A stretch of DNA of 64,000 nucleotides from SVTX01 sp045612105 (GTDB lineage: Bacteria; Bacillota; Clostridia; Oscillospirales; CAG-272), in contig JAZKYL010000147.1 of the NCBI GenBank assembly GCA_045612105.1, positions 1-64,000 of the forward strand, given 5' to 3'. The stretch's first letter is position 1; every line of letters starts with the position of its first letter. The notes under the pieces are model-generated. The model had not been told where the DNA came from, searched no databases, and was given only the letters and a program-made list of their open reading frames with translations. Positions 54,424 to 63,598 of the stretch are shown here, in pieces. The translations under genes were made by a program, and so were the position numbers.

Positions 54424-57400
54424 TTACTTTGCTCCGAGCTGTACGCCGGGGGTATTGCTGTCGTAGTCGTAATTTGCCAGATACTGACGAAGAAGAATGA
54501 TATCCTTCATATTCACCTCTCCGTCGCCATTGGCATCAGCTCCCGAAGCGAGAACAAATGCGGGAGTATCGGTCTCGGTATTATAATTCGCCAAATATTC
54601 TCTGAGCTTGCTTACGTCCAAAACAGAGATTCCCAAGTCTCCGTTAGCGTTACCGTATTTGGATCCTATCCACACGGTCTCTCCGGTCGCCTTTTTGATT
54701 ATCTTATTTCCATTTGCGCTATAAACGGTATTATTTTCATCTATCACTACCGTAACACCGGTATAATTACCGGAGAAAGCGTTTTGGTTAGAAATATTCG
54801 TAACAGATGCGGGGATCTTGATGCTCTTGACGTTTTCGGTAACAATAGCACCGCTTTCAATTCCGGTTACAGGCAGACCCGCATATTCTTCGGGAATCAC
54901 CAGCGAATTGATCGCGTGTCCGTCAAATCCTACGACAGCAAGGCTTTCGCCGTCGTCGTTTAGAGCATATTCAAGGCCGAATGTTGCGGGTTCCTCAACA
55001 GTAACGCGGAAGGTTCTTGCAGTTGTATCGGTAATTGTAGTTACGAAGGAATAGTTATACTTACCGTTTTCATAAGTAACTGCATAACCGTCGTAATCGT
55101 GATACGAGCCAGTTGCATCGGGAGTATCCTTGGAGGAAACAACGTATTCTACCCAATTTCCATTCACAAGCTCCTCGATCTTGGGAACACCCAAGAATTT
55201 AAAGCCCTTTGCGAGAACAGTAATGTTAACGTCATCGGCAGCAGTGTCAAATCCGCCGTTGATGGTAAACTGAGCCGAGGATCCGTTATTTGTAACCACG
55301 GTGGGAAGGAAAGCCGAAGCCTCAACGGTACAATCAGCTACCGCAGTTGCCTTATAACCGTTTGCGGCAATCAGTTCTTTTCTGATTCGTCTTACGTTAT
55401 TGTCGTTATTAACGTGATATACCTTGCTACCGTCAGCCTGCTCTTTAACGTCAACACTATAATCGGCAGGATCGAATTCAACCACGTTGGAATCCTTCCA
55501 ACCGCCGCCCCAAGGCATAATGATGGCGTTGATCTTGAAGCTATCGCCCTTCTTAAGTGTAACAGCGCCGTCAATATCGAGAGTAAGGCTTAGAGTCTGA
55601 TAAGCTTCCTTTACGGCAAAATTCGCGCTGCTCTTCTTTCCTCCTATGACTATCTCCGAGGTATCAACAATAAACGAGAGGTTTCCGTAGGAAGTAGCGT
55701 TCGACATATAATAAACATCGAAATACGGCACATGTGTTCCGAGAGTGTGATATCTCGTCTCCTTTTCCTTGCCGTCGGGCCAGATCATTTCTGTGACCTT
55801 GCAGTTATTGGTGTTGTCAAGGTAGCCGAGATATTTATAATAGGAATAACCGAAGAATGAATACAGGGAGAAATCTTCTCTGAAATTATTGATCGTCAGA
55901 TCCTCTTCAACGGTATAGACTATCTCATAATAGCCTCTGTTCTCATCGGTCTGAGGCATTTCCATATGGTTGATCTCTACCTTGATCTTACCGTCGTCGG
56001 TAACATAATTTGTTGTTACGTCAGCATAGGTGGGTCCATAAGAGCCGATAGCTACGTCGGTGTATTCGGTTCCGATCATCTTACCCGTAGAATCTTCATA
56101 GCGAAGGAAAGCGTGGTGTCCCGCGTTATAGTGCTGGGGCTGGTTGTTCCAGAAGGGCTGAGACATAGCTCTGTGGTCGGGGAGCATCTCAAAGTTTCTT
56201 CCTCTTGTGGAATAATGAGAGATACAGTTGGTCTCGGTAACACCGGTGGAAAGATGATAATAAGGAACGTAATATCCGATAGAGGATATCTGCTTGAGGG
56301 GATATTTACCCCAATTCTGATAGAGATTGAGGAGAGTGAAGTATTTGTCGTCGTCACCGCCAACGGTTATGGGGAATATTGTGTCACCGTAAGTAGTGTC
56401 GCCGCAATTATAAATCGGCTCTTCCCCTTCAGAGAAGTTCTTACATACCTCAAGAGGTACGGGGAGCATCATATCGTTTACGTCAAGGAGCGCGGCGCAC
56501 TCAAGAGCGCCGCTGGAGGTATGGGTCATTACGTAAATATTTCTGTCAGTACCGTCACCCTCTATTCCAAAAGAAACGTTATAGTGCTTATTGGGAGAAT
56601 CCTCGTATGCTATGCCAAAGTTCGCTACACCAGAAAGAGTAAAGTAATAGGCACCCTTGATAGGATCGTAGCCCTTGAACTTTGAACGGGGGGTTGCATC
56701 GGTATCGATCTTGATGTTTTCCGCTGTAAGAGGATTTCTTTCGATCTCAGCTTCCTTAAGGAATGCATCGAAGGTATGATTCTTATCGGTATATATTCGC
56801 TGTCCCATTCTGAAATCGTTTGTAGCATCATAAACAGGTGCGAGGATCGTATCGTTGCGAGGAAATACCTCCTGAGTGATAGTATAAACGTTGTTCGAAA
56901 GAGTAACCTTCATGCTTCCGCTCTTTCCGTCGTAAGGAAGGATGTATCCGAAGATACCAACGTTCTTAATATCAAATCCGATATACTCGGCACTTGCCCA
57001 ATCAACACCGTTAAGAGAAGTGTGAGTTCCGTTCTTATCCTTTACGATAAGCTTGTCAACTGTGCTTGCGTTGATCTCGGTGATAACACCGAGAGAATTG
57101 ATATTGTTAACATCCTTATAGGCAACAACGTGTATCTCCTGATGGAGCTTATCGGAATAGGTATGCATGGTACGGTCGAGGGTCAAAGGAACCTTATCGT
57201 AGGTTATGTTCAGAACCTTGATGTCCTTGATCTGGACGTCTGTTCCCTCCATGCCGTCGAAATCAAACCTCAAGCCGGTGACGTTACCTGTGTAACCCTT
57301 CTCAGCCCATCTCTCGGTGGAGAAAGTGTAGGTATGCCACTCGCCGTCGTTCTTGATATTGTTTCTGATCTTTCCCTTGTCTGTTGTGAATGAGGCTCCG

Positions 57401-59181
57401 TCAATGCTGAACAGAATGTCCATTGATGAAGACGTCTCGCTCTTGATTGTGATCTGAATAGCATTATAGGATTCTGCGGAATAAGACAGACTTGTTGATC
57501 CAACCCAGGTATCAAGGGGGTTAGCTATGGTAAAGCTCAATACACCGTTAGATACCTTAGGCTTTGTGGAATGGTGGGTGGAGTATTTTGTAAACGTGCT
57601 TATATCAAGAGTTTTCGTGGAAGAGACCGTTGCGCTGTTTACAAAATCGTTATCCAGCATATGAACGTCATAGTAATAATAGCCTAATCTGAAGATATTA
57701 GGTCTCGGCTCGGCGGTATAATTACTTGCGTAATAGGTCTTACCTGAAGTAGTTTTCGCGAAGACCTTCATAGTGTTCTGAATATAAGCCGCGCCCGAAG
57801 GATCGGTTATAGAAGCAACGGTGGAGTTTCCGCCGGTGGTAAGATTATAGTTAACGCGAACGTTTTGATTCTCGATAGTGTACTTATTACGGTTACCATC
57901 CTTATTGTAATATGCATCAACACCGTTCACAAGACCGTTTGCATGTGCAATCACATCTTGATTGTTGTTACTGTATTCATATTTGGGAAATCCGCCTTGA
58001 TCTTCAAGGCTTCCAACGTAAACGTCCTCAACAAAATCAAGCACACAAAGTGTGGATGTATTCTTCACGGGAACTGCCGCAAAGGTCACATCAACCCACT
58101 GTCCTTCATAATCGGAAAGATCAGCGGCTATTCCGTTACAATTTTTTCCGCTTCCCGCAGCGCACTGATAAGAAGCCTTGACCTTGGTGCTTGCCGCATC
58201 CGCAAAGGTTATACCAAGTTTCTGCTGAGCCGCAGTGATAACGCTATCGCCGGCATTAAAGATCGAGGATCTTCCGTAAAGCGTGGCATCATTCCAAGTC
58301 TTTCCGTCGTCAACCGACCACACGTACTTACTGATACCACCATCTACTACGCTCCAGCCGGAAAATACGAGACAGTTATCTTCAAAGGTAGTACCGCCAT
58401 AAAGTATTCTGTCAACACCGGTTTTCGAGCTTCCGCCGCGAGCACTTAATGTTGCTGCTCCGTTCGCACCCATACCGTTGATCATATCAAGAGCAGAACA
58501 ATAAGCGAGATTCGACTTGGTATAAGAGGACGAGGGATCTATATATTCCTCTTTATTTTGATAATTCTCTGCGTCATATGCCTGAGCCTCAGCCGCTGAA
58601 TTAAAAAAACCGATATACTCAATATCAATGAAGGCATCCTCGGGAATTGTTCCCGCGTTCATAAAATCAAAACGGAGATAATTTGCTGAACTTCCATTAT
58701 AATCTGCTATTTTGGATGCAAGATCAACCGTTACAAGATTCCACTTACCGTTAGCGGTTATAGCAAAATGCTTTGAACTGCTTGCGGCAACAGGCTTCTT
58801 GTTAACCGAATCCGAAAGGATTTCCATAGAAATGCCTGCTGTCTGTGTCCTGTACTTAATAGCAATGACAGGAGCTACAGCATGAGCCGTATAAAAAAGA
58901 TGAAAATACGCTTCCGCTGTGCCCGGACCTCCCGCAGAAAGAAGACGAACAAATTCGGTACCGTTTTTCTTGTAATGAGTTACTTCGTCGTATCCCATAC
59001 AACCATATTTGTCACCCCAGATACCGGGCTCGGCTAGGTCATATATTTCCTGTGCGGTAAATATAAGATCGGTGGTGTCGTACTCCAATGCAACCGCGGG
59101 CATCGCGGCAAAAGGCATAGAGAGCACCGACATTACAAGCGCCAGCATAAGCGAGACGCCTCTAAACAGTTTCTTTTTCAT
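54424..59181 (-). CDS. Giant secreted dockerin protein, paralogue C, with BspA-like segment
   Basis: A 1585-residue protein from ATG 59181 (AGGAGGT upstream). Signal peptide 1-31. A sugar-binding-like module about 60-200 (VIAIKYRTQTAGISMEIL) is here at the N-terminus rather than the C-terminus. A second beta-rich module (about 215-385) precedes the shared core (about 400-1390; RPNIFRLGYYYYDVHML, LYQNWGKYPLKQISSIGYY, MEMPQTDENRGYYEIVY). A BspA/LRR_5-like segment follows (about 1400-1500; LVIPEEYAGLPVTGIESGAI), then a dockerin (about 1505-1585; ANGDLGISVLD, GADANGDGEVNMKD). Domain order reveals shuffling between the three giants and the protein at 8356. Catalytic role unknown. Confidence 0.87.
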   Translation of the reverse strand: MKKKLFRGVSLMLALVMSVLSMPFAAMPAVALEYDTTDLIFTAQEIYDLAEPGIWGDKYGCMGYDEVTHYKKNGTEFVRLLSAGGPGTAEAYFHLFYTAHAVAPVIAIKYRTQTAGISMEILSDSVNKKPVAASSSKHFAITANGKWNLVTVDLASKIADYNGSSANYLRFDFMNAGTIPEDAFIDIEYIGFFNSAAEAQAYDAENYQNKEEYIDPSSSYTKSNLAYCSALDMINGMGANGAATLSARGGSSKTGVDRILYGGTTFEDNCLVFSGWSVVDGGISKYVWSVDDGKTWNDATLYGRSSIFNAGDSVITAAQQKLGITFADAASTKVKASYQCAAGSGKNCNGIAADLSDYEGQWVDVTFAAVPVKNTSTLCVLDFVEDVYVGSLEDQGGFPKYEYSNNNQDVIAHANGLVNGVDAYYNKDGNRNKYTIENQNVRVNYNLTTGGNSTVASITDPSGAAYIQNTMKVFAKTTSGKTYYASNYTAEPRPNIFRLGYYYYDVHMLDNDFVNSATVSSTKTLDISTFTKYSTHHSTKPKVSNGVLSFTIANPLDTWVGSTSLSYSAESYNAIQITIKSETSSSMDILFSIDGASFTTDKGKIRNNIKNDGEWHTYTFSTERWAEKGYTGNVTGLRFDFDGMEGTDVQIKDIKVLNITYDKVPLTLDRTMHTYSDKLHQEIHVVAYKDVNNINSLGVITEINASTVDKLIVKDKNGTHTSLNGVDWASAEYIGFDIKNVGIFGYILPYDGKSGSMKVTLSNNVYTITQEVFPRNDTILAPVYDATNDFRMGQRIYTDKNHTFDAFLKEAEIERNPLTAENIKIDTDATPRSKFKGYDPIKGAYYFTLSGVANFGIAYEDSPNKHYNVSFGIEGDGTDRNIYVMTHTSSGALECAALLDVNDMMLPVPLEVCKNFSEGEEPIYNCGDTTYGDTIFPITVGGDDDKYFTLLNLYQNWGKYPLKQISSIGYYVPYYHLSTGVTETNCISHYSTRGRNFEMLPDHRAMSQPFWNNQPQHYNAGHHAFLRYEDSTGKMIGTEYTDVAIGSYGPTYADVTTNYVTDDGKIKVEINHMEMPQTDENRGYYEIVYTVEEDLTINNFREDFSLYSFFGYSYYKYLGYLDNTNNCKVTEMIWPDGKEKETRYHTLGTHVPYFDVYYMSNATSYGNLSFIVDTSEIVIGGKKSSANFAVKEAYQTLSLTLDIDGAVTLKKGDSFKINAIIMPWGGGWKDSNVVEFDPADYSVDVKEQADGSKVYHVNNDNNVRRIRKELIAANGYKATAVADCTVEASAFLPTVVTNNGSSAQFTINGGFDTAADDVNITVLAKGFKFLGVPKIEELVNGNWVEYVVSSKDTPDATGSYHDYDGYAVTYENGKYNYSFVTTITDTTARTFRVTVEEPATFGLEYALNDDGESLAVVGFDGHAINSLVIPEEYAGLPVTGIESGAIVTENVKSIKIPASVTNISNQNAFSGNYTGVTVVIDENNTVYSANGNKIIKKATGETVWIGSKYGNANGDLGISVLDVSKLREYLANYNTETDTPAFVLASGADANGDGEVNMKDIILLRQYLANYDYDSNTPGVQLGAK

Positions 59182-59241
59182 AATGAAACCTCCTACTGAT
59201 GAGTTGTGCAAATCATACAAGTCAATTAAACACTTTGAAAC

Positions 59242-59270
59242 ATAATAACATATTTTCTCCAAAATGTCAA
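59242..59270 (-). promoter_or_regulatory. Promoter of paralogue C
   Basis: On the minus strand TTGACA (59265-59270), 17-base spacer, TATTAT (59242-59247), about 60 bases before ATG 59181. Confidence 0.8.
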
Positions 59271-59405
59271 TACTCTTGTATAAAAATTATAATATAAATC
59301 ACGGTGTTAGTCTATGGACTATCCGATTGAAATAGCTAAAAAATAGCACTATCTTATACATTTAAAGACCAATCATTTAAGGCATATAACTAAAAATCCC
59401 CCAAC

Positions 59406-59450
59406 AAAAATATCTCCCGAAAGCCAAATTACCTTTCGGGAGATATTTTT
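59406..59450. terminator. Terminator of the araC-glycosidase operon
   Basis: The 18-base arms 59406-59423 and 59433-59450 are perfectly complementary (core ATCTCCCGAAAG/CTTTCGGGAGAT) with flanking A and T runs usable in both directions. Confidence 0.92.
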
Positions 59451-59458
59451 CTTTTTTG

Positions 59459-61336
59459 TTAAACTCTTTCTTTTTTACCGAAATACGTCAGCATCATCTC
59501 AAGCACTCTCGAGCTTCCGCTTCCGTTTGGTTGCCAAGGATTGTACCAAGGATTTATTGAGCAATACCGTTCAGCGACGATATTTTCCTTTGTCATACCG
59601 TACTTTAGGCAAGCATCCAGCGTTTCCTTCGCCTTTTCTCGCTCACCGCACGCGCACCAAGCTTTTATCCAATAGGTCTCACTCTGCATAGTGTACCATA
59701 CGTCGCCGTATCCGCCGAAATAAGCCTCGTCCCACATGCTGGCACAGCTGGTCATCCTGCCCGTAAGTCCGCGTTCAAACTGACCTCGAATACGAAAGAA
59801 ATTCTCCATCTTTTGGTGTATCTCACCGCCCGGCTCAATGAAACCGGTATAGAGCAGATAAGGCGCACCGTCGGTGTAATAGCTGTAATTTTCGCTGTCC
59901 TCAAAAGGTACTCCAAGCATATGCGGCAGAATGTAATATTCATCATCCTCATGACCCCTGAAAAGCAAGTCGCGAATGTCCTCGATCACTTCTGAATAAT
60001 CGTCAAATATTGCTTTGGTGCGTTCATATTCATCGGACCCATACTGTAAAAGAACTTCGTACATCGAGCGCAATGCCATACAGTTGTGGCTGTCGGTAAA
60101 GGTCCAGAATTGACCTCTTTCGCTCCAATCACTTCCGGTTCCCGCAGGAAATATTCTCTCGTATCCGTCCTCGCGAGGCGACATCCTACGTCTGTCTATC
60201 CAATCGCGCATAGCGGTCATATATGGCAAAAAGTGTCTGAATTCTCTTTTGCTGTCAGAGTTTTTCAAGTGCTCACAGATTCCGAACAGCACGGATCCCG
60301 TAAAATTGTCCCATCCCGCGGTTGAGCCGATCTTTCCGTGATCCTCACCGTCGATAATAAACCAACGTTCAAGATAGCCGCAATAAGCGTTAAAGGAATA
60401 CTCATATATTCCCGCCTTTTCAAGATTTGTCAGCACCTGGACGCCCTCATACGGCCAGACAAATCTTGCTATATCTCCTTGGCGCACAGATACCCTGTCC
60501 TGCCCCTCGTATCTTGCCAACATCTGCATACACTGAACGGCGCAATGCTTGTAAATCCCGAGATATTTTTCGTCGTCGGTGTCCGGCAGATATTTGATCT
60601 TTTCAACTATTCCCTGCCAGAAATCCACCGCCTCGGCTCGCTTTTTTTTGTAGTCAAAATTCCCTATCGGCTCGTTAGCGCGGACGGCACCGGTAAAAGT
60701 AACCTTCTCCCACGCAGACAGAGTATATTTCACGTCAAAATAATCCGCCGCCGCAAAGCTGTGCCGACTTTTTGAATCGGTTACCCAATCCACATGCAAA
60801 TTATCCGCCTTGACCGTCAGATATCCCATATCGCTCTCGGCAACCCCTTCTTCGTTCTGCGCCCAAGTGCGTTTCAGCATATACCAATTCTTGAAATTCG
60901 GACGGTACGGGCTGTACCCCTCTTGATGCTGATTGACCATATATTTTTCCTGCCCGGAACGCGGCATCACGGCAATATTACCTGAAACGGTCTCGTCGCT
61001 ATCATTGATAAGAGTTACCTTAAAATATACCGTCGGATTCCGCTCACTGCCCGCAAAAGCCTCAATTTTTGTAAGACACTCTGCGCGATTTATCACCTCA
61101 TATATGGGCAGACCGCACTCGACCTCTCTGTATTCGGTCTCATCAAGATCAAATCCCACAGGCTCTTCTCCGTGAAGAAACAAAACCCCCACTCCGGGCT
61201 GACCTACGTGTGTACCGTTGTCAAGCAAAGAGAGCGACAAGATCTTAAAATCGGGACAGAGCAATGCGATCCTTTCTGAAAGCGGACGATGAAGATAGGC
61301 CTTCGTAGTCTTCGGTCTCAACCAAGCCTCTTTCAT
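59459..61336 (-). CDS. Six-hairpin glycosidase-like cytoplasmic enzyme
   Basis: A 625-residue protein without a signal peptide. The N-terminal beta-sandwich (about 1-215) and C-terminal helical (alpha/alpha)6 toroid (about 220-620) are those of six-hairpin glycosidases. Candidate acid residues are in GSTAGWDNFTGS (about 340), GSDWSERGQFWTFTDSH (about 400-416), WDEAYFGGYGDVWYTMQSE (about 545-563). I cannot place it in a numbered GH family. It overlaps the araC gene by 4 bases (ATGA), so both are translated from one mRNA. It probably acts on oligosaccharides imported after extracellular breakdown (inference). Confidence 0.75.
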   Translation of the reverse strand: MKEAWLRPKTTKAYLHRPLSERIALLCPDFKILSLSLLDNGTHVGQPGVGVLFLHGEEPVGFDLDETEYREVECGLPIYEVINRAECLTKIEAFAGSERNPTVYFKVTLINDSDETVSGNIAVMPRSGQEKYMVNQHQEGYSPYRPNFKNWYMLKRTWAQNEEGVAESDMGYLTVKADNLHVDWVTDSKSRHSFAAADYFDVKYTLSAWEKVTFTGAVRANEPIGNFDYKKKRAEAVDFWQGIVEKIKYLPDTDDEKYLGIYKHCAVQCMQMLARYEGQDRVSVRQGDIARFVWPYEGVQVLTNLEKAGIYEYSFNAYCGYLERWFIIDGEDHGKIGSTAGWDNFTGSVLFGICEHLKNSDSKREFRHFLPYMTAMRDWIDRRRMSPREDGYERIFPAGTGSDWSERGQFWTFTDSHNCMALRSMYEVLLQYGSDEYERTKAIFDDYSEVIEDIRDLLFRGHEDDEYYILPHMLGVPFEDSENYSYYTDGAPYLLYTGFIEPGGEIHQKMENFFRIRGQFERGLTGRMTSCASMWDEAYFGGYGDVWYTMQSETYWIKAWCACGEREKAKETLDACLKYGMTKENIVAERYCSINPWYNPWQPNGSGSSRVLEMMLTYFGKKERV

Positions 61337-62172
61337 TGATCGCCCTCCTTCTCTTTCAACTGTTTTCTCCAGGAAACAGGCGATGTTCCGTAATAATTCT
61401 TAAAGCACCTTGAAAAATACTCGTTGTCACAAAATCCGCACTCCTCCGCAACCTCACGTATCGACAGCTCGCTGTTAATAAGCAGTCTCGCCGCCTTCTC
61501 CATGCGCTTTTTCATTACGTATTCCATTATAGTAATGTCGTATTCCTTCTTAAAATGCTCGGTGAGAGTAACGGTACTGTAATGAAGCTTAAAAGAAAGA
61601 TCTGAAAGGGTTATTTTTTTCGATAGATTGTTTTTAATGTAAGACTTTATAAGCTGACCGATAGTCATATCGGCATCCGCCAGAAGATTATTAGTCTCAA
61701 TGTACTCGGAAATAAGCGGAAGCAGAGCCGCGAACGCATCAAGCTTCTCTTTTGAATATTTCGGCAGATCCTGAATACTCTTTTCAAGTTGACTTTTGTT
61801 AAGAGTGGGCGACACATCCAAAGCAAGCTTCATAAGCTCCTTTTCGCTCTCGACTCCGTCCTCGATACCCATTCCCACAAAAACGTATGCGACGATCTCA
61901 TCATTTTTATGTATAGGCATCAAAGCTTCATAAATACCGAAAGGACACTTGTACACGTGCAGACCGTTCTTCTCGTATGCCCTCTCAAGCTCACAATCAT
62001 CCGATTCAATGCAAATATCCATGCATTTTTGTGATTTGTGTATATTTGAACAGTACAAAGCGCCCGAATAGCGGCGGGCAATTATTTTATTTTTGCTGTT
62101 GACTATGGCAACGTCCATACCCGATATTTCATAAAAGCTCTGCAAAATATCTTCGATCTTAAGCGAACCCAT
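61333..62172 (-). CDS. AraC-family regulator with PocR sensor domain
   Basis: A 279-residue protein. An N-terminal PocR-like ligand domain (about 6-165) has a Cys cluster (ALYCSNIHKS, CMDICIESDDCE, KCPFG), and two C-terminal AraC helix-turn-helix units are at about 175-270 (ITLSDLSFKLHYSTVTL, LSIREVAEECGFCDNEYFSR, then YYGTSPVSWRK). PocR domains sense small ligands such as hydrocarbon or sugar derivatives. ATG 62172 is chosen because AAGGAGGG lies just upstream. It shares an operon with the glycosidase-like enzyme and is divergent from the oxidoreductase gene, so it may control both. Confidence 0.9.
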   Translation of the reverse strand: MGSLKIEDILQSFYEISGMDVAIVNSKNKIIARRYSGALYCSNIHKSQKCMDICIESDDCELERAYEKNGLHVYKCPFGIYEALMPIHKNDEIVAYVFVGMGIEDGVESEKELMKLALDVSPTLNKSQLEKSIQDLPKYSKEKLDAFAALLPLISEYIETNNLLADADMTIGQLIKSYIKNNLSKKITLSDLSFKLHYSTVTLTEHFKKEYDITIMEYVMKKRMEKAARLLINSELSIREVAEECGFCDNEYFSRCFKNYYGTSPVSWRKQLKEKEGDQ

Positions 62173-62318
62173 AATTCTGCCCTCCTTCAAAAATCCGTTT
62201 TTCCAAATTGAATTACTCTACTGCTTCATAATAGCATAAGACCCGTAAAATTGCAAGCCTTTTTTGCTAAAAAGCCATAAAATTTATCGATTTTACGGTT
62301 TTACTTATTGATTTGTAG

Positions 62319-62347
62319 TTGTCAAGGCAAAAAAAGTTTGCTATAAT
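62319..62347 (+). promoter_or_regulatory. Promoter of the oxidoreductase gene
   Basis: TTGTCA (62319-62324), 17-base spacer, TATAAT (62342-62347), 65 bases before ATG 62412. The araC gene is divergent 240 bases away, so this gap may hold AraC sites; no clear repeat is seen. Confidence 0.75.
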
Positions 62348-62411
62348 GTACTCGTAAGGCAGAAAAGCCTGCCCAAATTAAAAATATTTATTACACAGGA
62401 GGATGTGTATC

Positions 62412-63434
62412 ATGAAAGACGGAAAAGTTGTTGTTGGTATTATGGGCCTGCAGTTCGGTCTGCGCCATATGGAAGGAGCTATGGAAAACGGATACGAGAT
62501 CGGCGCTATCTGCGACACTCTGCCCGGCAGACTTGAGGATTACGGCACGGAGTACAAGATTCCGAGAGACCGCTGGTACACCGATTACAGAGATTGCCTT
62601 AATATCGGACTTGACGTTGTAGTTCTTGCGGTTCCCGACCAGATGCACAGACAGATGTCCGAGGATTTTCTTGCCGCAGGAGTAAACGTACTCTGCGAAA
62701 AGCCTCTCGCGCTCAACCGTGAGGATCTTTGCGCAATTATCAAGGCTGAAAAGGCAAGCACCGCACGCTTTATGGTAGGTCAGGTCTGCCGTTTCACCTC
62801 CAATTTCATTCTTGCAAAGCAGATGATCGACGAGGGCAAGATCGGTGACATCTACTTTATCGAATCCGAGTACGCTCACGACTATATGAAGATACTTGCC
62901 AACGAAAAGGCTTGGAGAGCAGATCCCGCACGTCACGGTATGATCGGTGGCGGTTGCCACGCTGTTGACCTTATGCGCTGGATCGCAGGAGACCCCTATG
63001 AGATCATGGCATACGGCACGCATAAGCTCCTCCCCACTGTTCCCTACAATGACGCAACCATCGCAATCATGAAGTTCCCCAACGACGTCATCGGTAAGGT
63101 ATTCTGTTCTACCGGTTGTAAGAGAAACTACACCATGAGAACCCTTATCTACGGAACCAAGGGTACCATCATCTGCGACAACACATCTCCTACTATCACC
63201 TACTTCGGTGTGAATGAGGATCAGACCCACAAGAAGGCTGAGGAGATCCCCGTTGGCACCGTAAACAACCACAACGTAAAGGACGAGATCAGAGTATTCG
63301 TTGACGCGATCCTCAACAATAAGCCTATCCAGATGTCTGCTACCGAGGGTGCAAAGAGCGCTCAGGCTTGTATCTCTATCGTTGAGTCCAGCGACACAGG
63401 CAAGATCGTACATCCCAATTATAATTTCGATTAA
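62412..63434 (+). CDS. Gfo/Idh/MocA-family NAD(P)-dependent oxidoreductase
   Basis: A 340-residue sugar- or inositol-dehydrogenase-like enzyme. The N-terminal Rossmann fold (VVVGIMGLQFGLRHMEGA, about 6-23) has an altered nucleotide loop, GLQFGLRH, in place of the usual GxGxxG. The conserved CEKPLALN (about 98-105) carries the catalytic Lys, and GGGCHAVDLMRWIAGD (about 177-192) has the Asp-His region. ATG 62412 follows AGGAGG by 9 bases. Sugar substrate unknown. Placed between an araC/glycosidase operon and a dockerin-esterase gene, it probably processes a product of the same polysaccharide pathway. Confidence 0.9.
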   Translation: MKDGKVVVGIMGLQFGLRHMEGAMENGYEIGAICDTLPGRLEDYGTEYKIPRDRWYTDYRDCLNIGLDVVVLAVPDQMHRQMSEDFLAAGVNVLCEKPLALNREDLCAIIKAEKASTARFMVGQVCRFTSNFILAKQMIDEGKIGDIYFIESEYAHDYMKILANEKAWRADPARHGMIGGGCHAVDLMRWIAGDPYEIMAYGTHKLLPTVPYNDATIAIMKFPNDVIGKVFCSTGCKRNYTMRTLIYGTKGTIICDNTSPTITYFGVNEDQTHKKAEEIPVGTVNNHNVKDEIRVFVDAILNNKPIQMSATEGAKSAQACISIVESSDTGKIVHPNYNFD

Positions 63435-63458
63435 TTTGCATAGATTATAATAAATTAT

Positions 63459-63500
63459 CCGTCTGGAACCGAAAATTTAGGTTGCAGACGGGTATTTTTT
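63459..63500 (+). terminator. Terminator after the oxidoreductase gene
   Basis: CCGTCTGGAACC (63459-63470) pairs with GGTTGCAGACGG (63480-63491) with one mismatch, then GTATTTTTT. Confidence 0.85.
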
Positions 63501-63534
63501 AACAAAAAAGTCACATATAACACAAAAAATATTG

Positions 63535-63563
63535 TTGCAAATGTGAATATTTAATGATATATT
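63535..63563 (+). promoter_or_regulatory. Promoter of the dockerin-esterase gene
   Basis: TTGCAA (63535-63540), 17-base spacer, TATATT (63558-63563), 36 bases before ATG 63599. Confidence 0.6.
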
Positions 63564-63598
63564 AAAGTTACATTTATACTATATTTGGGAGGATTTTT

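Noticed and set aside
62391..63413. 340-codon frame antisense to the oxidoreductase
   Set aside because: The plus-strand gene has promoter, ribosome binding site and family motifs; the antisense has none.
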